From NCBI GenBank assembly GCA_964544595.1, contig CAZJBM010000010.1, positions 9,907-73,906 on the forward strand: a stretch of DNA of 64,000 bases. Direction: 5' to 3'. Positions 13,826 through 21,803 of the stretch are shown one piece after another. The translations under genes were made by a program, and so were the position numbers. The notes below the pieces were generated by a model, which saw only the letters and a list, made by a program, of their open reading frames with translations, did no database searches and was not told the origin of the DNA. Source of the DNA: JAGBWK01 sp964544595. GTDB lineage: Bacteria > Bacteroidota > Bacteroidia > Bacteroidales > Muribaculaceae. Within the stretch, counting starts at the first letter, position 1, and every line of letters starts with the position of its first letter.

Positions 13826-16621
13826 TTATTTAACAACTTTCTGAGCTATCTTCTCACCGTTGCCGAGGGTCTTAACCTCGATGAAAACGCCGTTGGAGGG
13901 ATTGCTGACGGGGAGACCCTGAAGGTTGAAGCACTGGGTGGAAATGACGTTGTCGCTGTCGGCAGCGATCTGGTCGATAGCCGAAACGCTCACTTCAACC
14001 AATGGGCCGAAGCCGCCGCGGGGATTGGCTTTACGCACTTTGAGGGCTGCTGCGCGGGGAAGGACTCCGGCGTAGATCTTGCCGTCGACGAGGTAAACGT
14101 TGCCGGCGAGGTTCTCGCCCTGAACGTAAGAGGCCTGAGCGGTCGCTTCGAGGGGATTCCAGTCGGGGAACACGTTTTCGATAGCGTATTCAGCTGCCTG
14201 ATCGGCAGAGAGGATAGTCTCGTACTTCTTGTCGCCTGAAGAGTGGGTGAAGTTGATGACGTTGGAGGCGGGAGAGATGCATTTGCCTGTAGCGTCCATA
14301 GTGTTGTACTCGACGAACTTGTCGGCAGCGCAGTTCATGCCGGCTACGGTGAAGCGCGAAGAGGCGAGCTTAGAGGGCTGGTTGATAGTAGTGTTGAGCC
14401 AAGCGAGGCCGGAGAATGAGCCCCAAGAGCGGCCGAAGTTGAACTGCGAACAGAGGGTCTCGATAGTGCAGTCGTTCATGACGTAGCCGTATTTCTTAGC
14501 GCCGTTGGGAGCGGCGATGGTAGCGTTCTTGACAGACTCGTTGACGAATTTCACGCGGTTGAAGTAGACGTCGCCGCCGCCGCAAACGTAGTCGGTCACG
14601 CCGTGGATTTCGCCATCCTCGAAGTAGAAGTAGGCTGAGGCGTTGTTGCTATAATACGTGTCTTGATACGACTCAAGGCTAACGTTCTTGCAGATAGTGT
14701 TTTTGCCTTTATCCTGAATGGTCACGGCGCGTCCGGCGAAGGCTTTGCCGTCGAAGGGCATCGCGTTGCGGATAGTGAGATCCTGGAGGTAGAGATTTTC
14801 AGAGCGGTTGAGGAGAGTGGCGGTAACGCTGATGCCCTCGGCGTCGACGGGAGGACAGTTGGTGATCACGGTGCCTTCCATTGACTCGCCGATGATAGAG
14901 ATGTTATTACCGGAGATGGAGGTAAGAGTGGTGGTGCCGAGGTCGTAAACGCCGTTAGGGAGGAAGATTTTGGCGCCATCCTGCGAAGCGGCTGCCTTAA
15001 GGGCAAGGAGGAAGCTGGCGACGTCGCCTGCGGGAATCTCGTAATAGCCCGAAGCCTCGTCGTAGGCAACGAAGTCGACCACGTTGGCGATAGTCACGCC
15101 ATGGATGTAAGCGCCTTCGGGGAAGGTGATTGTAAGCCATCCGGCCTGTCCGTCATACTGAATGGTCTGCTCCTCGCCGTCGCTCTCGGCTTTGATGGGG
15201 AACTCGCCCACTTTCTGGCCGGCCTCGTCGGTGACAACGGCGGTAGACTCGCCAGAGAACTGGCAGCAAGCCACAGAGATGTAGCTCTTGTCGGCGACGT
15301 TGACCTTGATAGTGCCGCCCTTAGAGATGAGCCAGCCGTGGTTGTTGTAGTATTTGCCGTCGATCTCGATAGCTTCGTGATCCTCGACGTAGAAGTAGGG
15401 CTTGGTGAAGTCGTAAACGAAACGAGAGGTAGAGGTCGGAACCTCGATCTTGGTGGCGCGGGCGTAAAGCTCGGTGTCGGACTGCAGAGAGGTGCCTTCG
15501 GCTACCTTCTCGGCAGTGGATTTAGAGGAGGCGAACCATCCGCGGAAAGCGGAGCCGTCGGGCACGGTCACGTCGGCAACGCCGTATTTATAAGCGAGGA
15601 GAGAGCCGCCGGGCACCATTTCGTCGCCGATGAGTTTGCCGTCGGTATTGAAGTAGGATACTTTGACGTCGGGGAGGAAGTCGCAAGCCTCAACTGAGAG
15701 CGAGGGGCAATAAGAGGGGGTCACGATAGTGAGGACGGCATCGTCGTTGCTGTTGTAGACCCAAGAGGTGGTGCCGTCGCAGTCGGCGTTGCAGGGCAAA
15801 GTAGCGAGCACCTGATCGCCGATCTTGATAGTGGCGCCGGTGCCGTTGTAAGAGCAGTTGCCAAAGGTAATCTTCACGGCGCCGTCGACAGGAACGGTCA
15901 CGGTAGAGGAGTTGTAGCCGTGCTGAGAGTCGTGGAAAGTACCGTCGACGGTCACGCCCTCGGGAAGGACACCGTCGGCAGGAGTCACGACTGTATAGGG
16001 ATCGGTGGTGAAGTCGATCTTAAAGTCAGTGAAGTGGCGCTCTTTCGCGATATAGGGGTTGACGGTGATGCCATAGAGGCGGAAGCCTTTGCCACAGCTC
16101 ATTTTGAGAACGACATCGCCGTTTTCCTTAACGCGGGTAGCGATCTTAGAGTCGTCGCACTGCTTAGAGATGTTGGAGGGGACGAGGAGGTCGCCGGTGA
16201 TATTGTCAGAGGTGACCGTAGCGTCGCCGCCAGCGCCGCTGAAGTCGACTATAATCTCGTCGTTAACGCCGCAACCGGGGATACGGACTGTCATTGAGCC
16301 GTTTTGGAAGCAGAAATTCTGCGAGATGCCGTAAACGGCACCAGAGCCTACGGTGAAATAGAGGCCGTCGAGCCCGGTAAGCGCGCCGCCGGTGTTAGAC
16401 GGGAGTTCCTGGTCGGTCAAAGCCTTAGCCAGGGAGTAACGACCTTTGGAGGCTGAAGACCAATAGTCGCAGTTAGTCACTTCGTTAGCGTGATTCTTAC
16501 CGTTGGTGAGCGACCAAGAGCGGACCTCAGTGATGTGTCCGTCGGCAGAATCGGCAGCCCAGGATGAAACGCCAGAAAGGAGGGCGCACACCGCAAAGAG
16601 CATACTGAAAACTTTTCTCAT
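13826..16621 (-). CDS. Large secreted pectinesterase-like (CE8) protein
   Basis: This 931-residue protein has a signal peptide (MRKVFSMLFAVCALLSGVSS) and a parallel beta-helix domain at about residues 530-830 typical of pectin methylesterases, which remove methyl groups from plant pectin. Visible landmarks are SYQDTYY (about 650, equal to the QDTLY motif), GVTDYVCGGGDVYF (about 675, equal to GTVDFIFG with its Asp) and GRSW (about 730, equal to GRPW with its Arg). About 500 N-terminal residues form several beta-rich modules, including one with DGSAFRGWFASS, that may bind carbohydrate. The C-terminal 50 residues (CFNLQGLPVSNPSNGVFIEV) look like a type IX secretion or cell-surface sorting tail. 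No other pectin genes are adjacent. Confidence 0.78.
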   Translation of the reverse strand: MRKVFSMLFAVCALLSGVSSWAADSADGHITEVRSWSLTNGKNHANEVTNCDYWSSASKGRYSLAKALTDQELPSNTGGALTGLDGLYFTVGSGAVYGISQNFCFQNGSMTVRIPGCGVNDEIIVDFSGAGGDATVTSDNITGDLLVPSNISKQCDDSKIATRVKENGDVVLKMSCGKGFRLYGITVNPYIAKERHFTDFKIDFTTDPYTVVTPADGVLPEGVTVDGTFHDSQHGYNSSTVTVPVDGAVKITFGNCSYNGTGATIKIGDQVLATLPCNADCDGTTSWVYNSNDDAVLTIVTPSYCPSLSVEACDFLPDVKVSYFNTDGKLIGDEMVPGGSLLAYKYGVADVTVPDGSAFRGWFASSKSTAEKVAEGTSLQSDTELYARATKIEVPTSTSRFVYDFTKPYFYVEDHEAIEIDGKYYNNHGWLISKGGTIKVNVADKSYISVACCQFSGESTAVVTDEAGQKVGEFPIKAESDGEEQTIQYDGQAGWLTITFPEGAYIHGVTIANVVDFVAYDEASGYYEIPAGDVASFLLALKAAASQDGAKIFLPNGVYDLGTTTLTSISGNNISIIGESMEGTVITNCPPVDAEGISVTATLLNRSENLYLQDLTIRNAMPFDGKAFAGRAVTIQDKGKNTICKNVSLESYQDTYYSNNASAYFYFEDGEIHGVTDYVCGGGDVYFNRVKFVNESVKNATIAAPNGAKKYGYVMNDCTIETLCSQFNFGRSWGSFSGLAWLNTTINQPSKLASSRFTVAGMNCAADKFVEYNTMDATGKCISPASNVINFTHSSGDKKYETILSADQAAEYAIENVFPDWNPLEATAQASYVQGENLAGNVYLVDGKIYAGVLPRAAALKVRKANPRGGFGPLVEVSVSAIDQIAADSDNVISTQCFNLQGLPVSNPSNGVFIEVKTLGNGEKIAQKVVK

Positions 16622-16815
16622 GATTGATTTAGGTTAAATAGGTAATTTAGGTGATTAGATTTCAGCGCGAAATTAGCCAAAAAGCGCGAATTACACGCGA
16701 GGAAACATGGAAAAAACAGCGAGCGGAAGATTTTTGCGGGGTGAAATCGAACTGATGACGAAAAAAAATCGGTAAATTAGCCGCAGAAAATAATTCGTAT
16801 CACAACTTTCTAAAC

Positions 16816-17229
16816 ATGACCACACAAGTAGAATTCAAGCTACAGCCGAGGCCGCGGGGCTTTCACCTGGTGACGGCTGAAATACTGAGCCATCTGCCGC
16901 AGCTGCCTAAGGCGGGGATCGTCAACCTGTTTATCAAGCATACGTCAGCTGCCCTGACGATCAACGAGAATGCGGACCCGGACGTCAGAGCAGATATGAG
17001 GAGTATATTTGACAGGCTGGTGAAGGAGCGTGAGCCGTATTACCTACACACGATGGAGGGAGACGACGACATGCCGGCCCATGCGAAGGCTTCGCTGATA
17101 GGGCCGTCGACGGTGATACCGATAAGCGGCGGGAGGCTGAACCTCGGCACGTGGCAAGGCATATATCTATGCGAATTTCGCGATTACGGAGGCCCGCGAA
17201 AGATCGTGGCCACTATTATCGGAGACTGA
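16816..17229 (+). CDS. YjbQ/UPF0047 family protein
   Basis: This 137-residue protein carries the family's hallmark segments: FIKHTSAALTINENADPDVR, then HAKASLIGPS and GTWQGIYLCEFRD. The histidines and aspartates of these segments line a probable active site. Some members of the family can replace thiamine-phosphate synthase activity, so 'secondary thiamine-phosphate synthase' is a common label, but the natural reaction is not settled. The start at 16816 is the only sensible one and the length is normal. The gene is divergent from the pectinesterase-like gene and ends 15 bases before the stop of the next, convergent gene. Confidence 0.9.
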   Translation: MTTQVEFKLQPRPRGFHLVTAEILSHLPQLPKAGIVNLFIKHTSAALTINENADPDVRADMRSIFDRLVKEREPYYLHTMEGDDDMPAHAKASLIGPSTVIPISGGRLNLGTWQGIYLCEFRDYGGPRKIVATIIGD

Positions 17230-17244
17230 GAGCCGAGGCAGGGG

Positions 17245-18363
17245 TCAACGCACGTTTTCAACCGACTTATAGGCCGAGAGGCTGCCGCACTGGGCGGCTT
17301 TGCGCAGATAGTATTCGGCTTTAGAGGGATTGGCCTTCGTGCCCTTGCCTTCGCGGTAGAGCAGGGCAAGGCGCTCGTTGACGAGGGCGAGAACGGCGCG
17401 GGGAAGGCGGCAGTTGCTTGAAATCGGCTCGTAGTAGCGGATTGTCTGCGCATAGTTCTGATTGAGGAAGTCGCCGTTGTAGTTCATGCTACCGAGGTAG
17501 AAACGCGCCCAATCGTCGCCTTTCTCGGCGGCGCGCTCTTTGTCTTTCAAGCCGCGCAGGAAGCCGTCTTTATAGATAGGCTCGTTTTTGATCGACTTGC
17601 CTCGCTGTGCGGCCTCGATGAAGGTGAGTGCGGTCTGCGCGTCGCGGCCCACTTCGGTGGTCGGGGCAGCGTGGTTGCGGCGGGGGAGGTAGAGGGTCGT
17701 GCGGGCCGCGTCTTCGCCGAGATCGCCGGCTATGTAGAGCCAGAAGAATGACTCGGGATAGTCGATAGCGCCCCCGGTAGTGGTGCGCAGATTGAAGCCG
17801 TAAAGCTCCTGACCGCGGGGGTAGCCCTTGAGCGCGGCCTGATGATAGGACTCGCGCACCTTAGCGGGATTGGCGGTCACGCCGTTGCCGTTGAGATACA
17901 TGGCGCCAAGGGCAGTGTAGGCGAATCCGTTTTTCAACGTGCCGGCGGCGTCGAAATAAGATTTGGCGCGGGTGAAGTCGCCATGATTGAAATAATAGAG
18001 CCCGAGATATTCGTTGGCTTCTTTATAGCCATGGGAAGCCGCGGCCTCAAGAAGTTTCAGGCCGTCGGCCTGACGGTTGGAGAATTCGGGCGAGAAAGCG
18101 TAAATCACGCCAAGCTCCATGACGCTCCGGAGGTTGCCGTCGTTAGCGGGGAGCTTAAGGCAGCGCTCGGCGAGGGCCGGGCTCCAGACTTTGTGATAAA
18201 GGCTGAGGTTGACAACGCTGTCGGCCGAGATTTGTCCGCGGGAGTATTGGCGCTGAACTGATTCGTAAATCGAGTCGGCCTTGCGCTGGGCCGTTTTGTT
18301 TGCTGCAACTGAAGCGAAAACCGTGATGAACAGTAGGGTCACGAGGGTGGCGATTTTTTTCAT
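17245..18363 (-). CDS. Secreted Sel1-repeat (TPR-like) protein
   Basis: This 372-residue protein has a signal peptide (MKKIATLVTLLFITVFASVA). A helical N-terminus is followed by Sel1-type repeats, visible as AMYLNGNGVTANPAKVRESY, then LYREGKGTKANPSKAEYYLR and the shorter LGLYYFNHGDFTRAKSYF and LGSMNYNGDFLNQNY. Sel1 repeats act as protein-binding scaffolds. No catalytic motif is seen. It stands apart from the second Sel1 protein at 60187, whose repeats are far more regular. Confidence 0.8.
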   Translation of the reverse strand: MKKIATLVTLLFITVFASVAANKTAQRKADSIYESVQRQYSRGQISADSVVNLSLYHKVWSPALAERCLKLPANDGNLRSVMELGVIYAFSPEFSNRQADGLKLLEAAASHGYKEANEYLGLYYFNHGDFTRAKSYFDAAGTLKNGFAYTALGAMYLNGNGVTANPAKVRESYHQAALKGYPRGQELYGFNLRTTTGGAIDYPESFFWLYIAGDLGEDAARTTLYLPRRNHAAPTTEVGRDAQTALTFIEAAQRGKSIKNEPIYKDGFLRGLKDKERAAEKGDDWARFYLGSMNYNGDFLNQNYAQTIRYYEPISSNCRLPRAVLALVNERLALLYREGKGTKANPSKAEYYLRKAAQCGSLSAYKSVENVR

Positions 18364-18489
18364 TTTGTTAAGAAGTTTGCATTATTATATGAATGTACAA
18401 CATACCGAGTATAAGCTTTGTTCTCACGCCGCTATATATTGCCGAAATTCCGCCTTGATAGGCTGCGTAAACCTGGCCTAACGACGAAA

Positions 18490-18522
18490 GAGTCAGCACT
18501 CGCTTTCATGCGGGGCTGACTC
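18490..18522 (-). terminator. Terminator of the kinase cluster
   Basis: GAGTCAGC (18490-18497) pairs with GCTGACTC (18515-18522). On the minus strand the stem is followed by TTTCG. It lies 25 bases past the stop of the last gene of the cluster (18548). Confidence 0.6.
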
Positions 18523-18547
18523 TCATGGTAATATTGCTATATCAGTT

Positions 18548-18910
18548 TTACTCGGCGTAGAGGTTTTCCTGGCGCTGGGGGATATACTGGTCGACAAGCC
18601 GGGAGATTTTCCGCATATCGGGTTCCTTGGCGGCATAGTCGATCAGAGTGCCTACGGGGATGAGGTCGGGGTCGGAAGCTGACTGGAAGTCGGCAGCGTC
18701 CTCCGAATAGTCGCCATCTTCGGCTGCATCGGCCTCGATAGCGTAGTCGCTGAAGGCAATAGAGCGCTCGGCATCGCGATGACGCTCAATGCCGACGAGC
18801 AGGGTTGTCGGTATAACGCTTATCTGAGGGTCTTCGCCCCACGCCAGGGGATTGTTGATGACTTCGGCCACTTTAGCGGCAATAGTGTCGGTGAGTTCTT
18901 TTCTTGTCAT
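18548..18910 (-). CDS. Small acidic protein of unknown function
   Basis: The product is 120 residues if the start is MTRKEL at 18910, or 127 if it is at 18931; the shorter is favoured because the extra residues (MVIKHIT) add nothing and lie close to the previous stop at 18956. It begins with a short helix (ELTDTIAAKVAEVINNP), then a strand, then a very acidic stretch (about 65-85) and a C-terminal helix ending DQYIPQRQENLYAE. No family is recognised. It is the third gene of a minus-strand run with the 206-residue protein and the kinase. Confidence 0.6.
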   Translation of the reverse strand: MTRKELTDTIAAKVAEVINNPLAWGEDPQISVIPTTLLVGIERHRDAERSIAFSDYAIEADAAEDGDYSEDAADFQSASDPDLIPVGTLIDYAAKEPDMRKISRLVDQYIPQRQENLYAE

Positions 18911-18955
18911 AGTAATGTGTTTTATTACCATAACGCTCCGGCGGATGAAATAGTT

Positions 18956-19576
18956 CTATTCGGCCGAGTGCGCTTCGTCGGCGGCAATCAGTTTCCAGCG
19001 GATGCCTGTGCGGGAACCAGCAATGTAGCACGCCCCCGGGTAGCCGTTGCGGATTACACGGCTGAAGTATGCAGGCGCATGTTGTACGAATATGGCACAT
19101 TCAACAAGGTCGGCCTCCATCAGCTTTGAGTTCCGCGATTCGAGCACCCTGAACAGATTTCCGCCCAGAAACTCGAGCAGACAACGCCGCTCGGGAATCC
19201 ACTGCAGTTCAACCCGCTCGCCCATCAGCAAATTTGTCACCGGCAGACTTTCTCCCGAATATTCGGCCGACTGTATTTCCCCGTCGTTGTATGCACTGAT
19301 GAAATCTTCATAGTCTCTATAACCCACCAGAGCCGCAAGTGCGCTGGCTGTGTAGCGTCCGGGTTTATAGTCCTCGCCTTTGTCGCACACATACCCCCAC
19401 ACGCGTTTCAACGTTGTGGTACTCACCTGTTTGCGCACCCGCTCACTGATTTGCATCGAAAGGTAATCGTAGTCGGCAGGGGTCACTATCCGGCGGTCGA
19501 GGTAGTTCTCGACACACCTGCGCAGGTGGTTGATGCCTTCCTGTGAAACCTTGTGTGACAATTTATGCGAACTCAT
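18956..19576 (-). CDS. Protein with Bacteroidota-specific helical N-terminal domain
   Basis: The first 90 residues contain LSMQISERVRKQVSTTTLKR followed by WGY, and then ASALAALVGYRDYEDF. In Bacteroidota this arrangement is a recurring N-terminal domain in proteins of varied function, and it has a helix-turn-helix look. The C-terminal half (about 110-206) is beta-rich, with ERVELQWIPERRCLLEFLGG, and no motif I can name. Its gene follows the kinase gene by 99 bases and precedes the small acidic gene by 25 bases. A role in kinase signalling or transcription control is inference from position. Confidence 0.65.
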   Translation of the reverse strand: MSSHKLSHKVSQEGINHLRRCVENYLDRRIVTPADYDYLSMQISERVRKQVSTTTLKRVWGYVCDKGEDYKPGRYTASALAALVGYRDYEDFISAYNDGEIQSAEYSGESLPVTNLLMGERVELQWIPERRCLLEFLGGNLFRVLESRNSKLMEADLVECAIFVQHAPAYFSRVIRNGYPGACYIAGSRTGIRWKLIAADEAHSAE

Positions 19577-19675
19577 TATTCAATATTTTTAAACACAGTT
19601 ACTCTAAAAGTCATGTAAAATTACATAATCTTTTCTATCAGTGAAATTCCATTTTGTTCCACTTTTGACGCAAAC

Positions 19676-20983
19676 CTATAAACCAGTGGCTTTTGCAACG
19701 GCATCACGATGATAATTATGCAGGCGGGTCAGATAATCGGTTATCTCCGGTGCCGGTACTCCGAGCGCATTCAGTTCATCGCCCATCTGTGCCAATATCT
19801 TGCCGAATGTCTCTCCCTCCTGCGCAAATGTTTTTTCGGTAAAGTTAAAGAATTCCTGCTTTGTCTGCCCGGGAAAGGCGGAATAGTCTGCCTCCCGGAT
19901 CCGGCGAAACTCGGCGTCGTAGTTCTTCAGCAGCGAATCTGTTTGCCGGAGGGCAATATAGTAAGCCTTTTCGGCTGTGTAGTCATGCTCCGGCGGCACT
20001 GGTTTAGCAGCTTCCGTGACTATTTCTTCTTTTGTGACTATTTCTTTTTCTGCGACTGTTTCTTCTTCCATGACTGTTTCTTCTTCCGTGACTGTTTCTT
20101 TAAGTGTGTCAATCGTATGTGCCGCCGATTGCACGGCTTCGAGTGTCGGTTCCTGCAATGACACGTTATCATCATTATCATCCGTTTGTAGCGCGAAAAA
20201 ACCGCAGACAGCAATGAGCAATATAACGGCCGCAACCGGCAAGGAAATCCGGCCTATGAGGCCGCAGCGGCGGAAACGCCGTCGGAGCGCATCAATCTTA
20301 GGCCTCGCAGCGGGATTCTGGTTCAGGCAGGCTTTGATTACCGGGCGATAAACAACATATAACCTCAGAAATTCAAGAATCTTCCCCAGCGCATACACAT
20401 CGGCCGCACCGTCGGAAAACGCATGGCTCTTTTGCTCGGGAGCGCCGAAACGGGTAGTGCCTGCCGCCAGCTTATGAGTAACGAAATCGTCGCTGTCGCC
20501 ATGCCCGAAATCAATCAGACACACCGACCCATCTCTGTCGCGCACCATGATATTGTCAGGCTTCAGGTCTCTGTGTGCCACACCTTTGTGCGCCATGTAG
20601 CACAGGGCTTCAATAATTTCGCGGGCAACCTTTACCCGACGGCTTCGCGAGGGGTAGCTGCTCATCCATTCAGTTAGCGAAACGCCCTCAATCCACTCCA
20701 TGAGGATTGCCTCACCCACACCGGGGATGGTTTCGAGCGATAGAAATCGCACTATGCCGCTGTGTTCCAAGCGCATCCCAAGATCATACTCCTTTCTAAG
20801 CACTGATAAGGCCCTGGCTGTATCGCCATGCCTTGGATTAACTCCCTTGACGAAAAATTTGCGGCCATGCCGGGTCAACTGCCAGAACACGTTCATATTC
20901 CGTTCGCCAAGCAGTTTCAGTCCACCCACAGCCACCGAACTGTCGAACGGCTCCATCACTGAGTTTTCATCAACCGAAGTCAT
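19676..20983 (-). CDS. Hanks-type Ser/Thr protein kinase with one transmembrane segment
   Basis: This 435-residue protein has a eukaryotic-like kinase domain (about 20-235). FFVKG gives the ATP-binding lysine (K46), HRDLKPDN (138-144) the catalytic loop, DFGHGD (158-163) the metal-binding Asp, and GTTRFGAPEQ the activation-segment end. The glycine-rich loop is poorly conserved. A transmembrane helix at about 246-265 (ISLPVAAVILLIAVCGFFAL) is followed by a periplasmic part. That part starts with an 18-base repeat-coded glutamate-rich stretch of TEEET-like units (20016-20105) and ends in a helical domain. A strong promoter lies at 21013-21044. Its targets are not known. Confidence 0.88.
   Translation of the reverse strand: MTSVDENSVMEPFDSSVAVGGLKLLGERNMNVFWQLTRHGRKFFVKGVNPRHGDTARALSVLRKEYDLGMRLEHSGIVRFLSLETIPGVGEAILMEWIEGVSLTEWMSSYPSRSRRVKVAREIIEALCYMAHKGVAHRDLKPDNIMVRDRDGSVCLIDFGHGDSDDFVTHKLAAGTTRFGAPEQKSHAFSDGAADVYALGKILEFLRLYVVYRPVIKACLNQNPAARPKIDALRRRFRRCGLIGRISLPVAAVILLIAVCGFFALQTDDNDDNVSLQEPTLEAVQSAAHTIDTLKETVTEEETVMEEETVAEKEIVTKEEIVTEAAKPVPPEHDYTAEKAYYIALRQTDSLLKNYDAEFRRIREADYSAFPGQTKQEFFNFTEKTFAQEGETFGKILAQMGDELNALGVPAPEITDYLTRLHNYHRDAVAKATGL
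20016..20105. repeat. Five 18-bp tandem repeats inside the kinase gene
   Basis: Five units of the form GTGACTGTTTCTTCTTCC (plus strand; some with ATGAC or GCGAC starts) lie head to tail and code for EETVTE-like repeats just after the transmembrane helix. Being 18 bases long, loss or gain of units keeps the frame. They form a linker whose length may vary between strains. Confidence 0.75.
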
Positions 20984-21012
20984 ATTCTTAGATTACCTTT
21001 TTTCTTCAGGCA

Positions 21013-21044
21013 CAAAAATAGTCAAACTACACGTTTTAGCCAAA
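21013..21044 (-). promoter_or_regulatory. Promoter of the kinase gene
   Basis: On the minus strand TTTG (21044-21041), a 20-base spacer and TATTTTTG (21020-21013) give a perfect Bacteroidota promoter. The kinase ATG is at 20983, so the leader is about 23 bases. Confidence 0.7.
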
Positions 21045-21131
21045 CAGCCCCTCCAAAAATCGATTCAAGACAGTGGTAGCAACCGCAGAAAATGGAACAA
21101 AGTGGACTTCAGAGGGAAGAAAATAATTAAT

Positions 21132-21139
21132 TACCTTTG
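21132..21139 (+). promoter_or_regulatory. -7 box of the 21176 lipoprotein gene
   Basis: TACCTTTG matches TAnnTTTG and lies 36 bases before the ATG. No clear TTTG was found 20 bases upstream. Confidence 0.5.
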
Positions 21140-21175
21140 CGGCAACATCATTACTAATTTTTAATAACATTACTT

Positions 21176-21604
21176 ATGAAAATCTTAAAACTATCATTTA
21201 TCGCAGCCGCTGCAATTCTTTTCGCATCATGCGGTTCCAAGAAACAGGAAGAAACAGCATTGGAAGCCACTGAATATGAGGATGTCGTAGTCGAGCCCGA
21301 GACCGAATCAGTTGATCCCGCAGCCGAGGATTACGATGACGACGAACCCGAAGTAACTGAATCGAAATCAAGCGCCGAAGTAGACAAACTGCTTGATGAC
21401 TACGAAGACTACATGAAGCAGACAATAAAGCTCGCCAAGAAAGCTCAGGGCGGCGACATGAGCGCAATGACTGAATATACCTCGCTGCTCGAAAAGGCCG
21501 AATCTCTCTCCAATAAACTCGAAAACTTCGAAGGCGAGATGACGGCAGCCCAGCTTGCGCGCCTCCAGAAAATTGCCGCCATGGCCGCTCAGGCAATGAT
21601 GTAA
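21176..21604 (+). CDS. Small acidic lipoprotein (DUF6591-like)
   Basis: This 142-residue protein has a lipoprotein signal (MKILKLSFIAAAAILFASC). A disordered, very acidic linker follows (about 25-65), and then a helical domain with VDKLLDDYEDYMKQTIKLAK and SLLEKAESLSNKLENF. The second half resembles a helical domain seen in small Bacteroidales lipoproteins (DUF6591 type, from memory and not checked). It has its own -7 box and a terminator at 21637-21670, so it is a single-gene unit. Confidence 0.75.
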   Translation: MKILKLSFIAAAAILFASCGSKKQEETALEATEYEDVVVEPETESVDPAAEDYDDDEPEVTESKSSAEVDKLLDDYEDYMKQTIKLAKKAQGGDMSAMTEYTSLLEKAESLSNKLENFEGEMTAAQLARLQKIAAMAAQAMM

Positions 21605-21636
21605 TCCCTAACCCGCCGATTCTCCATTATATAATA

Positions 21637-21670
21637 TGCCTCATGCTGTGTTAAGCCGCATGAGGCATTT
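21637..21670 (+). terminator. Terminator of the 21176 lipoprotein gene
   Basis: TGCCTCATGC (21637-21646) pairs with GCATGAGGCA (21658-21667), an 11-base loop, followed by TTT. Confidence 0.7.
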
Positions 21671-21803
21671 AACTATTGCAACGGCTAATATAATAAATGT
21701 TCGGAGAGGAAATCTCTTTGTTGAAGACGATTAATCCAATGAGAATTAAATCTCTAAATCCTCATGATAATTCAATATAATTGCGATATGATTGAAGAGG
21801 CAA

